From Streptomyces sp. BA2 (GTDB taxonomy: Bacteria; Actinomycetota; Actinomycetes; Streptomycetales; Streptomycetaceae), in assembly GCF_009769735.1 (NCBI RefSeq), contig NZ_WSRO01000002.1, positions 5,964,001 through 6,028,000 on the forward strand: a stretch of 64,000 nt of DNA. Reading direction: 5' to 3'. The notes beneath the pieces were generated by a model. The model worked only from the letters and a program-made list of their open reading frames with translations, was not told the origin of the DNA and searched no databases. Of the stretch, positions 35,284 to 44,808 are shown in pieces. How positions within the stretch are numbered: the stretch's first letter is position 1; every line of letters starts with the position of its first letter. Position numbers and translations under genes: made by a program.

Positions 35284-36758
35284 GTGCGGAACGAACCGTC
35301 GCCCCTGCCGCGCAGCCACGGGCGGCCGACCATGCCATCGCCACCGCCTCGGTCATCCCTCCCCGCGGGGCCGGGGGCGGCCGCAGGACGAGCATCCAAT
35401 GGGGGGCTTCGGCACGCCGCTCATCGGCCCTCCCCCTCTTCGCCGTCGACTGCAGCGCGGCCCTCCTCGGCACCGTGCTGCTCACCGACCCGCAGCGCCA
35501 CCCACTCCTTGTGGCCCTGCTCCTCGCCGCGGTGACCGGCCTGAACGCGCGCGCCGCGCTCTACCGTCCGCTCGCCGTGCCCTGCGCCCTCGACGAACTG
35601 CCTTCGCTGGCCTGGCAGGCCCTGCTGAGCTGGTGCGCCGTGGGGCTCCTGGCCGCGAGCGTCTCCGTACTGAGCCCGCTCTCCCTCACCACCCTGTGCA
35701 CGGCCGCGGCGCTCCAGAGCGTGCTGTGCTGCGCGGGCCGCGGAGCCCTGTACTGGTGGGCGCGCAGAGCGGTGCTCCGCCAGCCGCGCCCGGCCCTGGT
35801 GGTCGGCCCCGGCGCCGTCGCGCGGCGTGTGGCGGAGGCGGTGCTTCGCCATCCGCGGGCCGGGGTGCGGCCCGTGGGCATCGTGGGGGACGCGCCCGCC
35901 GAGCGCACGGAGTCGGAGGGGGCCGAACTGCCGGTGCTCTCCACGATCGAGGAGCTGCGCCGCGCGGTCATCCAGAACGCCGTACGCACCGTCCTGGTCG
36001 TCGGACCGACCCCGGGCCCCGAGCAGATCGTGTGGCTGCGAACGCTGAGCGGTTCGGGCTGCGACGTATGGGCGGTCGACGCGACGCAGCCGCCGGGCTA
36101 TGACGCGCCGGGGCGCCAGTCGAGATCCGGGCAGCTCGCGGGGTTCCCCTGCCGTCCGCTCGCGCCCGTGCGGCGCGGGCACTTCAGCGTCAGCAAGCGC
36201 GCCCTGGACCTCGTGACCTCGGGGATCCTGCTGCTGCTCATCAGCCCCGTGCTCCTGGCGTGCGCCGCCGTGCTGCGGGCCACCGACGGCCCCGGGGTCA
36301 TCTTCCGGCAGGAGCGCATCGGCAAGGACGGACGGCCGTTCACCCTGCTGAAGTTCCGCACGCACCGGCCCGCCGACCCGCACGAGGCCGCGACCCGGTG
36401 GACCGTCGCGGGCGAGCAGCACATGAGACCGTTCTGCCAGTTCCTGCGCCGTACGTCGCTCGACGAGCTTCCCCAGCTGTGGAACGTGCTCCGTGGCGAC
36501 ATGAGCCTGGTCGGGCCCCGGCCCGAACGGCCCTATTTCGTGGGCCAGTTCAGCAAGGCACACCCCGGTTACGCCGAGCGCCACCGCATGCCGACCGGCA
36601 TCACCGGGCTCGCCCAGATCCAGGGGCTGCGGGGCGACACCTCGATCGAGGACCGGTGCCGCTTCGACAACGCCTACATCGACAGCTGGTCGATCTGGCA
36701 GGACCTCTGCATCCTGCTGCGCACCGCCGCCTCCCTCGTACGTCCCACGGGGAGCTGA
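35280..36758 (+). CDS. Undecaprenyl-phosphate sugar phosphotransferase (initiating)
   Basis: 492 residues, WcaJ/WbaP type. Several N-terminal membrane helices (about 40-150) and a nucleotide-binding-like middle precede the catalytic domain beginning with the helix at about 310 (KRALDLVTSGILLLLISPVL). RQERIGKDGRPFTLLKFRT, LRRTSLDELPQLWNVLRGDMSLVGPRPE and PGITGLAQIQG-type blocks follow. It starts the repeat unit by putting a sugar phosphate on the lipid carrier at the membrane. The GTG at 35280 overlaps the previous stop (GTGA) and has GCAGGGAG upstream. Confidence 0.93.
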   Translation: MSAERTVAPAAQPRAADHAIATASVIPPRGAGGGRRTSIQWGASARRSSALPLFAVDCSAALLGTVLLTDPQRHPLLVALLLAAVTGLNARAALYRPLAVPCALDELPSLAWQALLSWCAVGLLAASVSVLSPLSLTTLCTAAALQSVLCCAGRGALYWWARRAVLRQPRPALVVGPGAVARRVAEAVLRHPRAGVRPVGIVGDAPAERTESEGAELPVLSTIEELRRAVIQNAVRTVLVVGPTPGPEQIVWLRTLSGSGCDVWAVDATQPPGYDAPGRQSRSGQLAGFPCRPLAPVRRGHFSVSKRALDLVTSGILLLLISPVLLACAAVLRATDGPGVIFRQERIGKDGRPFTLLKFRTHRPADPHEAATRWTVAGEQHMRPFCQFLRRTSLDELPQLWNVLRGDMSLVGPRPERPYFVGQFSKAHPGYAERHRMPTGITGLAQIQGLRGDTSIEDRCRFDNAYIDSWSIWQDLCILLRTAASLVRPTGS

Positions 36759-36763
36759 CCCGC

Positions 36764-38143
36764 GTGAACGGCGCCCCGATCGCGCTCTTCCCTGCCGGTT
36801 CGCCGGCCGCCGCTATGTCGTCGGCACTCCGGAGCGCCGGACCCGTGCTGCCCGTCATGGCCGTGGTCGCGCTGCTCGCGCTGCCCGCGGCGCCGGGCGA
36901 CGGCGGCTCCGGAGGCGGCACCGTCGCCGACGCGGCCTCCGCCCTGGTGGTGCTCTGGTGCGTGGCCCGCACCGTGCGCGCGGCGCGCCGGCCGCTGACG
37001 CGGACCGCCGCCGTCGTGCTCGGTCTGCCGGTGATCGGCATCGCGGTCGCCGCGGTCGGCGCGAGCACCGCCTCCGCCGGGACGACCGGCCTGGTGCGCT
37101 ACCTCCAGATCTTCGTCCTCGTACCGGCCGCGGTCCTGATGCTCGTCCGCGACCGCCGCGACTTCCGCCTGGTGGCCTGGTCCCTCATCGGACTCGCCCT
37201 CTTCCAGGGCTCGATCGGCGTCTACCAGTACGTCACGGGCACGGGCGCGAGCTACATGGGTTCGGACGTCCGCGCCGTGGGGACCTTCGGCGCGACGGAC
37301 GTCATGGGAATGTCGACCGTGGTGTCGTACGGAGTGGTGTGCGCGGTCGCCATCGCGCTCGGGCCGGCTTCCGCGAGGCAGCGTCGGGCGGGGCTGAATC
37401 AGCGTCAGACGGCGCTGGTGTGCGCGCTGCTCCTGATCGTCCCGCTCGCGCTCTCCTTCAGCCGCGGCGCCTGGATCGCCACCCTCGTGGCCTGTGGTGC
37501 GCAGCTGGGGCTCGCGGGGGTGCGGAACGCGCTGCGGGCCCTCGCGGCTGTGGCGGCCGCGGCCGTGGTCCTCGTGGGCGGGTTCGGCATCGGTACGCAG
37601 ATGCTGCAGGAGCGCGTCACCAGCATCACGCAGGTTTCCGACGCCCCCGACCAGTCGGTCACCGACCGGTACACCATGTGGGCCGCGGCGGTGGACATGT
37701 GGCGTGACGAGCCGGTGACGGGCGTGGGGCTCAAGGCCTTCCCCGACCACCGCGACAGCCACGCCTCGCTTGCCCTCTCCTCGGCCAGCGACACCGCGGG
37801 CGCGGGCGCGAAGTTCAGCCGTCAGCCGCTGCTCTCCCCGCACAACATGTACCTGCTCGTCCTCGGCGAGCAGGGGCTGCTCGGCCTGTGCGCGCTGGTG
37901 GGCAGCTGGGCCGCGTTCCTGCTGCTCGGCCTGCGGCGGCTCGCCCGGGTGCGCGGGGGCGTCGGCGCTGACTGCGCGCTCGTCGCGTGCGGTCTCCTTG
38001 TGTGGCAGCTCGTGGACTTCGCGTACGCCGACATCGGCGGTCCTTCGACGGTCCTCATGGCCGTTGTCCTCGGGCTCGTGGCCTGGTGGGCGCTGTCCGG
38101 CCGCGCGCTGTCCGCCCCGATGCCGGGGGAGGTCCCGCGATGA
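36764..38143 (+). CDS. O-antigen ligase/polymerase-like membrane protein
   Basis: 459 residues with about 11 predicted membrane helices and a long extracytoplasmic loop (about residues 290-360) containing DRYTMWAAAVDMWRDEPVTG and SPHNMYLLVLGEQG, the Wzy_C/WaaL signature. It joins lipid-linked glycan units or ligates them to an acceptor. GGGGAGCTGACCC precedes the GTG at 36764. ATGA overlap with the flippase gene. Confidence 0.9.
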   Translation: MNGAPIALFPAGSPAAAMSSALRSAGPVLPVMAVVALLALPAAPGDGGSGGGTVADAASALVVLWCVARTVRAARRPLTRTAAVVLGLPVIGIAVAAVGASTASAGTTGLVRYLQIFVLVPAAVLMLVRDRRDFRLVAWSLIGLALFQGSIGVYQYVTGTGASYMGSDVRAVGTFGATDVMGMSTVVSYGVVCAVAIALGPASARQRRAGLNQRQTALVCALLLIVPLALSFSRGAWIATLVACGAQLGLAGVRNALRALAAVAAAAVVLVGGFGIGTQMLQERVTSITQVSDAPDQSVTDRYTMWAAAVDMWRDEPVTGVGLKAFPDHRDSHASLALSSASDTAGAGAKFSRQPLLSPHNMYLLVLGEQGLLGLCALVGSWAAFLLLGLRRLARVRGGVGADCALVACGLLVWQLVDFAYADIGGPSTVLMAVVLGLVAWWALSGRALSAPMPGEVPR

Positions 38144-39792
38144 CCTCCACCACCCGCTCCGTGGACGCGGGAACGGGCGGCAAGGTGCCCGCTCCGGCCA
38201 CCGGGGCTGAGCCCGCCAAGGGCTCCGACCCCTCCAACGGCTTTCTCGCCAAGGCCGCTCTGGTCACCGCGGTCCTCACGGTGGCCGGATCGGTGCTCGG
38301 GCTCGTGCGTGACCAGGCCCTTGCCCACTTCTTCGGGGCGGGCCCCGAGACCGACGCCTTCCTCGTCGCGTGGACCGTCCCCGAGGTGGCCACCACCCTG
38401 CTCATCGAGGACGGCCTCGCGTTCGCGCTCGTCCCCGCCTTCAGCATGGCGCTCGCCCGCCGCGGCCAGGGCGCGCGCCGCGATCCGGTCCGTGCCCTGG
38501 TGGCCGCGTCGCTGCCCCGGCTGATGCTGGCCTCCGGAGCCGTCGCGCTGATCCTGATGGCCGGGGCGCCGGTCCTGGTGGAAGTCCTCGCGCCGGGGCT
38601 GCCCGACCCGCGCCTCGCCGTGGACTGCACGCTGCTCACCGCCACCTGTGTCTTCACGTTCGGTCTCGCCGGGTACTGCAGCGCCGCGCTTCGTGCCCAC
38701 CGCCGGTTCGTGGCACCCGCGGGCATCTACGTCTTTTACAACATCGGCATCATCGCCGCGGTGTTGGTCCTGGCCCCCCGCTACGGCGTCCGCGCGGCAG
38801 CGCTTGGCGTCGCGGTCGGCGGCGTACTCATGGTGCTCGTCCAGGCCCCCTCGCTCTGGCGGCAGCTCACCCGCGACACGGCCGACGCGCCCGACGAGAG
38901 GGCTGCGGGTCCCTCGGCCCCCGCGCTGATGAGCAGCACCCTCATCGCCACCGTGCTGCTCTTCGCGCTGTGCCGGCAGTCGCAGGTGCTCATCGAGCGC
39001 TTCCTGGCGTCCTCGCTGCCGGCGGGGGCCATCTCGCACCTCAACTACGCGCAAAAAGTGGCGCAGGTGCCGATGATCCTCTCCCTGATGCTGTGCACGG
39101 TCACGCTCCCCGTCGTCGCGCGGGCCCTGGCCGAAGGCGACGTCAAGCGGGCCAGGTCGCGCGTCGAGCGGGACCTGGGCCTGGCCGGCTGCGTGGTGCT
39201 CCTCGGCACCGCCGTGGTGATCGCCTGCGCGCCGCAGCTCATCCAACTCCTTTTCCAGCGAGGCGCGTTCACCGCCGATGACACCGTCGCCACGGCGGGC
39301 GTGATGCGCGTGTACGCCCTGGGGCTCCTGGGCCACACACTGGTCGGGGCGCTCACCCGCTCCTACTTCTCCGGCGGGCGCGCCACGTGGTTCCCGCTGG
39401 GCGCGATGGCCGTCGGGATCACCGCGACCGCCGGGATCGGCAGCTGGACGGTGGACCTGTGGGGCGTACGCGGCATCGCGCTCGCCAACGCGGCGGGGAT
39501 CAGCGTCACCGCCTTCGTGCTGCTGTGCGGGATGGGTCCGCGCAATGTGCCGATCCGGGTCCGCAAGGTGGTGGGCGAACTGCTCAAACCGGTGGCCGCG
39601 ATGGTGTGCGCCACCGCGGCCGGCTGGGCCCTCGCGAGCTGCGTCGACTCGCCGTTCCCCGCCCTCGCCGCCGGTTTGGCGACCGTCGTCGCCGTCTTCG
39701 TCCTGGTGCTCGGGGCCCTGAAGGCCCAGGCCTTCGAGCCCGTCCTCCGCTCCGTCACATCCGCCACACGAAAGCTCACGCATGTCCGTTGA
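38140..39792 (+). CDS. MurJ/MviN-type lipid-linked oligosaccharide flippase
   Basis: 550 residues with 14 predicted membrane helices. The early GLVRDQALAHFFGAGPETDAFLVAWTVPE segment is the MurJ signature, and LLFQRGAFTADD is also conserved. The chromosomal murJ would lie elsewhere, so this copy probably flips the exopolysaccharide lipid intermediate. The C-terminal helix is followed by a short basic tail. Overlaps the deacetylase start by 11 bases. Confidence 0.9.
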   Translation: MTSTTRSVDAGTGGKVPAPATGAEPAKGSDPSNGFLAKAALVTAVLTVAGSVLGLVRDQALAHFFGAGPETDAFLVAWTVPEVATTLLIEDGLAFALVPAFSMALARRGQGARRDPVRALVAASLPRLMLASGAVALILMAGAPVLVEVLAPGLPDPRLAVDCTLLTATCVFTFGLAGYCSAALRAHRRFVAPAGIYVFYNIGIIAAVLVLAPRYGVRAAALGVAVGGVLMVLVQAPSLWRQLTRDTADAPDERAAGPSAPALMSSTLIATVLLFALCRQSQVLIERFLASSLPAGAISHLNYAQKVAQVPMILSLMLCTVTLPVVARALAEGDVKRARSRVERDLGLAGCVVLLGTAVVIACAPQLIQLLFQRGAFTADDTVATAGVMRVYALGLLGHTLVGALTRSYFSGGRATWFPLGAMAVGITATAGIGSWTVDLWGVRGIALANAAGISVTAFVLLCGMGPRNVPIRVRKVVGELLKPVAAMVCATAAGWALASCVDSPFPALAAGLATVVAVFVLVLGALKAQAFEPVLRSVTSATRKLTHVR

Positions 39793-40567
39793 CACAGCAC
39801 TCGGTGACACCTCCCGTTCGCGGCGCATGCGGCACTGGCTGCCCGAAGCGCCGATGTGGGTGGCGATGTACCACTCCGTGGACAACTGCGCGGACGACCC
39901 CTACAAGATCACCGTCTCGCCCGAACGCCTCGCGGCCCAGCTGCGCTGGCTGCGGAGGCAGGGCCTGCGCGGGGTCAGCATGTCGCGGCTCCTCACGGCG
40001 CGTGCCCGTGGCGAGGGACGCGACCTGGTCGGCCTCACCTTCGACGACGGGTACACCGACTTCGTCACCAACGCCCTGCCGCTCCTGCACCGCTACGACT
40101 TCGACGCCACCGTCTTCGTGCTGCCGGGCCGCCTCGCGGGCGACAACGCGTGGGATCCGCTGGGTCCGCGCAAACCGCTGCTCGACGGGGAGGGCATCCG
40201 CCGCGCCGCCGCCGAGGGGATGGAGGTCGCCTCGCACGGCCTGACCCACGTCGACCTCACCCGGGCGAGCGACCGGCTGCTGTGGCAGGAGACCAGCGGC
40301 AGCCGGGTCGCCCTGTCCGACCTCATCGGCCGCGAGGTCGAGGGCTTCTGCTATCCGTACGGCACCGTCGACCAGCGCGTCGTCGACACCGTACGAGCGG
40401 CCGGCTACCGCTACGCGTGCGCGATCTCCCCGGGCTCCCTGACCGGAGTGCACGCCCTGCCGCGCGTCCACATCGGGCAGGAGGACACCGCCCTGCGGCT
40501 CCAGCTGAAGCTGCGGCTCAACCGGCTGCGCCGCCGTACGGTCCGCGAACCGGCGGTGACCGAATGA
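39782..40567 (+). CDS. Polysaccharide deacetylase (CE4/NodB)
   Basis: 261 residues. NodB motifs are TFDDGYTDF (about 84, catalytic Asp and metal Asp), SHGLTHVDL (about 152, metal His pair) and the CYPYG segment (about 186). No signal peptide, so it acts inside the cell on a lipid-linked or nucleotide-sugar-derived intermediate unless exported otherwise. N-deacetylation would give amino groups and positive charge on the glycan. ATGA overlap with the following GT4 gene. Confidence 0.9.
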   Translation: MSVDTALGDTSRSRRMRHWLPEAPMWVAMYHSVDNCADDPYKITVSPERLAAQLRWLRRQGLRGVSMSRLLTARARGEGRDLVGLTFDDGYTDFVTNALPLLHRYDFDATVFVLPGRLAGDNAWDPLGPRKPLLDGEGIRRAAAEGMEVASHGLTHVDLTRASDRLLWQETSGSRVALSDLIGREVEGFCYPYGTVDQRVVDTVRAAGYRYACAISPGSLTGVHALPRVHIGQEDTALRLQLKLRLNRLRRRTVREPAVTE

Positions 40568-41736
40568 GAGCCCTGCACATCATCACCGGCCTCGGAGTCG
40601 GGGGCGCAGAGCAGCAACTGCGGCTGCTCCTGCGCAACTTGCCCGCCACCTGTGACGTCGTGACCCTCACCAACCCGGGGCCGGTCGCCGACGGCCTGAC
40701 GGCGGACGGAGTGCGCGTCATCCACCTGGGGATGTCCGGCAACCGCGACCTGGGCGCCGTGCCACGCCTCGCCAAGGTCATCCGCGGCGGCGGATACGAC
40801 CTCGTGCACACCCACCTGTTCCGCGCCTGCCTCTACGGGCGCATCGCCGCACGCCTCGCGGGGACGCGAGCCGTCGTGGCCACCGAACACTCCCTCGGCG
40901 ACTCGCAGATGGAGGGGAGGCCGCTGACCGCGGGCGTCCGCGCGCTGTATCTGACCGGCGAGCGCCTGGGGCGGGCCACGGTGGCGGTCTCCCCGTCCGT
41001 CGCCGAGCGGCTCAGCCGATGGGGGGTGCCGCGGCAGCGTATCCACGTCGTACCGAACGGCATCGACGTCGAGCGGTTCCGCTTCGACCCCCGGGCCCGG
41101 ATCGCCGCACGCCGTCAACTGGGCCTGCCGGACGAGGCGTTCGTCGTCGGCGGGGTGGGCCGCCTCGCCCCCGGCAAGCGTTTCGACGTCCTGCTGCACG
41201 CCTTGGCCGCGCTGCCCCGGGACGTACGCGTGCTGCTGGTCGGTGGCGGCCCCGACGAGGCCAGGCTGCGTGTGGCCGCCGCCCAACTGGGCGTTGCTGA
41301 CCGCGTGTTGTTCGCGGGGGAGCGGCCGCATATGTCCGGGGAGGGGTCTCACCTGTCCGGGCAGGGGCCTCATCCGTCCGAGGAGGGGCCCGACCTCCCG
41401 GCGCTCCTCGCCGCCATGGACGTCCTCGCGTCGCCGTCGCCCGAGGAGGCCTTCGGCCTCGCCGTCGTGGAGGGCATCGCCGCCGGTCTGCCGGTGCTCT
41501 ACGTCCGGTGCCCCGCTGTCGAGGACCTCCCGCCGGACGCGGCCACCGGCGCCGAGCGCGTCACGGGCGACCCGGATTCCTTCGCGCGGGCGCTGCTGCG
41601 GGCCCGGTCGGCGGGGCCACGGCCGCGCCTCCCGCTGGAGGCGGCGCACCACTACAGCATCACCCGCAGTGCGGCACAGCTGATGCACGTCTACGAGGCA
41701 GCTGCCTCCGGCTCGACCCCGAGAGTGAGTTCCTGA
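40564..41736 (+). CDS. Glycosyltransferase family 4 with repeat insertion
   Basis: 390 residues, GT-B fold. ITGLGVGGAEQQLRLLL (start), VVPNGIDVERF (about 169), GGVGRLAPGKRFDVLL (about 193) and the GT4 ending SPSPEEAFGLAVVEGIAAGLPVLY (about 296) are seen. Between the Rossmann strand with LFAGE and the next helix lies an insertion of three 7-residue repeats (SGEG/SGQG/SEEG types). Probably adds a later sugar of the repeat unit. Confidence 0.92.
   Translation: MRALHIITGLGVGGAEQQLRLLLRNLPATCDVVTLTNPGPVADGLTADGVRVIHLGMSGNRDLGAVPRLAKVIRGGGYDLVHTHLFRACLYGRIAARLAGTRAVVATEHSLGDSQMEGRPLTAGVRALYLTGERLGRATVAVSPSVAERLSRWGVPRQRIHVVPNGIDVERFRFDPRARIAARRQLGLPDEAFVVGGVGRLAPGKRFDVLLHALAALPRDVRVLLVGGGPDEARLRVAAAQLGVADRVLFAGERPHMSGEGSHLSGQGPHPSEEGPDLPALLAAMDVLASPSPEEAFGLAVVEGIAAGLPVLYVRCPAVEDLPPDAATGAERVTGDPDSFARALLRARSAGPRPRLPLEAAHHYSITRSAAQLMHVYEAAASGSTPRVSS
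41326..41388 (+). repeat. 21-bp tandem repeat, three units, inside the GT4 gene
   Basis: Three in-frame 21-bp units encode 7-residue repeats of the form (P/S)H(M/L/P)S(G/E)(E/Q)G. They sit in a loop between conserved parts of the nucleotide-binding domain. Confidence 0.85.
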
Positions 41737-42395
41737 TGACCGATACCCTCAGCCGGCGGTTCCGCCCGGCAGGACCGGCCCCGATGCTGGCCCGCGTCAA
41801 GCGACTGCCCGCCTGGTGGCTCCTGCCCGCGGGAGCCGCGCTCGGCGCCCTCACCGGCGGTCTGTACGGCGTGGTCAAGACGCCCGAGTACACCGCCACG
41901 AGCTATGTGATCGCCGTCCCGCAGAAGGACTCCGACCCCACCGCCGCGCTGGGCTTCGCCACGGCGTACGGCCGGGTCGCCACACAGCTCGCGGTGCTCG
42001 GCGACGCCCAGGTGGAGTCGGGCGTCTCGCCGCAGACGCTGCGCGAGAGCGTGCGGGCGGCCACGTCGCCCGACGCCCCGATGATCTCCATCTCGGCGAC
42101 CGCGGCCAAGCCCGGCAAGGCGGCCGACATCGCCAACGCGGTGTCGCGCTCCCTGACCAACAACGCGAACCACACCAAGGACAGCACCCAGGTACGACTC
42201 CTGCAGCTCTCCCGCGCGGTCAAGCCGGCCGACCCCGCGTCGGCGGCGGCGCCCATGACCGCCCTGGTGGGCGCCTGCGCGGGAGGCCTGCTCGGCGGGC
42301 TCGCCCTCCTCGTGCGCCCCCGCCGCGGCGAGGGCGCGACGCCGGCCCCGGTGCCGGGCCCCGCGCAGTCCGCCGATCTCGACCGGGACAGGTGA
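41736..42395 (+). CDS. Wzz-like chain-length/export regulator
   Basis: 219 residues. A membrane helix near residues 28-48 (LLPAGAALGALTGGLYGVV), an extracytoplasmic domain with ISATAAKPGKAADIANAVS (the Wzz-type nucleotide/periplasmic signature in polysaccharide co-polymerases) and a second helix near 170-190. The cytosolic tyrosine-kinase half seen in many Gram-positive systems is missing. TGATG overlap on both sides. Confidence 0.82.
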   Translation: MTDTLSRRFRPAGPAPMLARVKRLPAWWLLPAGAALGALTGGLYGVVKTPEYTATSYVIAVPQKDSDPTAALGFATAYGRVATQLAVLGDAQVESGVSPQTLRESVRAATSPDAPMISISATAAKPGKAADIANAVSRSLTNNANHTKDSTQVRLLQLSRAVKPADPASAAAPMTALVGACAGGLLGGLALLVRPRRGEGATPAPVPGPAQSADLDRDR

Positions 42396-43504
42396 TGGCG
42401 GTGGACCACAGCGCCCTGACCGTCGAACTCTGCACGGACGAGGCGGAGTTCGGGAGCCTCGCGGCGGCGTGGGCCCGGCTGCACCGCAGGTGCGGGACGG
42501 CGACGCCGTTCCAGAGCCATGCGTGGCTGCACTCGTGGTGGCTCTCCTACGGCAGGCGTGGGCGGCTCCGCGTGGTCCTCGTGCGCAGGGACGGCGAGCT
42601 CGTCGCCGCGGCGCCGCTGATGCGCGCGTACGTCCCGCTCCCGGCGCTCGTGCCGCTGGGCGGCGCGATCTCCGACTTCACCGACGTGCTGCTCGACGAC
42701 GCGTTCGCCGACGAGGCCGCGGACGCGCTGGCCGACGGCCTGGCGGAACTGGCCCGCGGCGCACTGATCGACTTCCGCGAGGTCCGGTCGGGCGCCGCCG
42801 TGGAGCGCATCTACGAACGCTGGCGCGGACCCCGGCTGCGCCTCGTGGACTCGCTCTGCCTTGAGCTGCCCGCGGCGTCGATGGAGGAACTGCTCGGGCG
42901 GCTGCCCGCGCCGCGCGCCCAGCGGGCGCGCGCCAAGATCCGGAAGCTGGACAGGCTGGGCGTCGAGCGACGGGTCGTACGGCACGACGAGGTGGACGCC
43001 TCGGTGCGCACGCTCCTGCACCTGCACCAACTCCAGTGGCAGGGGCGCAAGGTGACCGCCGAGCACCTCCAGGAGCGGTTCTCCGAGCACCTGATCAGGT
43101 CGGTGGGGCTCATGGTCAGGTCGGGCGACGCGGTGGTCACCGAGTTCCGGCTCGACGACGCCGTGGTGGCCGCCGATCTGACCCTGCTCTCGCCCCACCT
43201 GGTCGGCGGCTATCTGTACGGGGCGCACCCGCGGCTGAGGGAGCGGAAGGTGGACGTGGCGACGATGCTCCTGAGCTCCTGCACGGAGCACGCCGAGGGC
43301 GACCGCGACCGGGTGCTCAGCCTCCTGCGCGGCAACGAACCGTACAAGCACCACTGGCGCCCCGAGGAGGCCGCCAACCACCGGCTGCTCCTCGCCCGCA
43401 GGCGCACCGCCCCCGTGCTGCGGGCCGCCGCATGGGACGCGGCCGCCCGCAGCCGGGGCAAGGAGCTCCTGCGGGAGCGCCGGGAACGCAAGCAGCGGTC
43501 CTGA
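42395..43504 (+). CDS. GNAT/FemAB-type acetyl- or aminoacyltransferase (BioF2/CelD-like)
   Basis: 369 residues with two GNAT-like halves. TPFQSHAWLHSWWLSYG (about 32) is the start signature of the Acetyltransf_6 (CelD/BcsL) family, and the C-terminal half holds the second fold with HPRLRERKVDVATMLLSS. Such proteins decorate polysaccharides or peptidoglycan with acyl or aminoacyl groups. An amino group exposed by the CE4 deacetylase would be a natural acceptor (inference). It ends the polysaccharide operon. Confidence 0.8.
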   Translation: MAVDHSALTVELCTDEAEFGSLAAAWARLHRRCGTATPFQSHAWLHSWWLSYGRRGRLRVVLVRRDGELVAAAPLMRAYVPLPALVPLGGAISDFTDVLLDDAFADEAADALADGLAELARGALIDFREVRSGAAVERIYERWRGPRLRLVDSLCLELPAASMEELLGRLPAPRAQRARAKIRKLDRLGVERRVVRHDEVDASVRTLLHLHQLQWQGRKVTAEHLQERFSEHLIRSVGLMVRSGDAVVTEFRLDDAVVAADLTLLSPHLVGGYLYGAHPRLRERKVDVATMLLSSCTEHAEGDRDRVLSLLRGNEPYKHHWRPEEAANHRLLLARRRTAPVLRAAAWDAAARSRGKELLRERRERKQRS

Positions 43505-43526
43505 TCAGCCCCTGACCGGCGCCTGA

Positions 43527-44678
43527 TCAGGGCCGCTTGTACCAGTCCAGGCGCATGCACAGCTTGCCGCCCAGCCAGTGCTCGACCCAGTCGCCCAGGT
43601 TCAGCGGGGAACAGTTCGGCGGTGTCGTGGGCTTCGTCGGCTCCGGGGTTGTCGGCTCGGTGCCCGTACGGCCGAAGAGCAGGGAACGGTAGGCCTTGGA
43701 CGACTTGGGATTGTCATCGCACTGCCACACGCCGTGCGGGCAGTAGTCGGTGACGGTGTTGTAGAGCGGTTTGTGCTCGTCCATCCAGGCGAGCATCTTC
43801 CGCATGTACTCCTCGTTGTCGCCGTTACGGAAAAGGCCCCACTCCGGGTAGGAGATCTCCTTGCCGTGGGCCTTGGCGAATTCCACATGCTTTCTCAAGC
43901 CGTACGGCTCGCTGACCTGCTCGGCGAAATCCGTGCCCGTCGGCTGGTCGTACGAGTCCATGCCGACGATGTCCACGACGTCGTCACCCGGATAGCACTG
44001 CGTCCACGGAATGGCGTCCCGGCCCCTGTTCGGCGTGAAGTCGAACTTGAACTTCTGGCCAGGCACCGACCGCATCGTCGTGACGATGCGTTTCCAGTAC
44101 TTCTTCCAGGATTCCGGGTCGGGACCACATCGATGGGTGTACGTGATGCCGTTCATTTCCCAGCCGAGCACCACCACGGTGTCCGGCACCTTGAGCTTCA
44201 CGAGCCGCTCGGCGAGGGCGCGGTAATGCTGGTCGAAATCGCCCGCGGCGCCGCGGCGGAGCAGCGAACGGACCTCCCAGTCGCCGACGTGGTCCTCGTT
44301 GCGCTCCATCATGGGGACGTTGAGCACGAAGAGCCGGTCGTCCTTCTCGCGCCGCCACTGTGCCCAGCTCTCCAGGAAGTTCGGTGCCCCCTCGATGTTG
44401 CTCCACCGGTCGCCCGGCAGATAGGTGTGCCCCACGCGCAGCTCGGCGCCGCCCAGCCATTCGCTGAGCTCTGCCATGCGCTCCACGCCCTGGGGCCCGT
44501 AGGTGAGGTAGGCCCCGAACGCGGGCGCCTCGGAGGGTGGCGGGGCGACCGGCGGGTCGGGGTCCTGCCCGGCTCCCCACGCGTAGCCGGGGCCGACGGC
44601 GAGCGCTGCCGATACGACGATTCCGGTGGCAATGAATGCCGGCCGTTTACTGCTGGTCCGGCGTCTCTGCAAGGCCAT
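43527..44678 (-). CDS. Secreted glycoside hydrolase, GH26-like
   Basis: 383 residues. Signal peptide/anchor at about 15-37 (AFIATGIVVSAALAVGPGYA), then a TIM-barrel domain. The catalytic acid is in VVVLGWEMNG (Glu about residue 174) and the nucleophile in EISYPEWGLF (Glu about 282), as in GH26 beta-mannanases and related endoglycanases. A Thr/Pro linker (TEPTTPEPTKPTTPP) leads to a short C-terminal domain with two Cys. It faces the polysaccharide operon and may trim or release its product. Confidence 0.82.
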   Translation of the reverse strand: MALQRRRTSSKRPAFIATGIVVSAALAVGPGYAWGAGQDPDPPVAPPPSEAPAFGAYLTYGPQGVERMAELSEWLGGAELRVGHTYLPGDRWSNIEGAPNFLESWAQWRREKDDRLFVLNVPMMERNEDHVGDWEVRSLLRRGAAGDFDQHYRALAERLVKLKVPDTVVVLGWEMNGITYTHRCGPDPESWKKYWKRIVTTMRSVPGQKFKFDFTPNRGRDAIPWTQCYPGDDVVDIVGMDSYDQPTGTDFAEQVSEPYGLRKHVEFAKAHGKEISYPEWGLFRNGDNEEYMRKMLAWMDEHKPLYNTVTDYCPHGVWQCDDNPKSSKAYRSLLFGRTGTEPTTPEPTKPTTPPNCSPLNLGDWVEHWLGGKLCMRLDWYKRP

Positions 44679-44808
44679 GGCCGCTCCTCATGCTGCTCCT
44701 CCGTCTACTGACACTCAGTCATATGTATTCCTATTGCGCCAATCGAGCCCCTAATCCTTTGGGCGTGCCCATCGCCCGCATGGGGGATCGAATTGAGAGA
44801 ATTTGGCC

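Noticed and set aside
37822..39885. Leftward 687-codon open frame opposite the flippase gene
   Set aside because: Antisense shadow rich in Gly, His and Arg; the opposite strand encodes a clear membrane protein.
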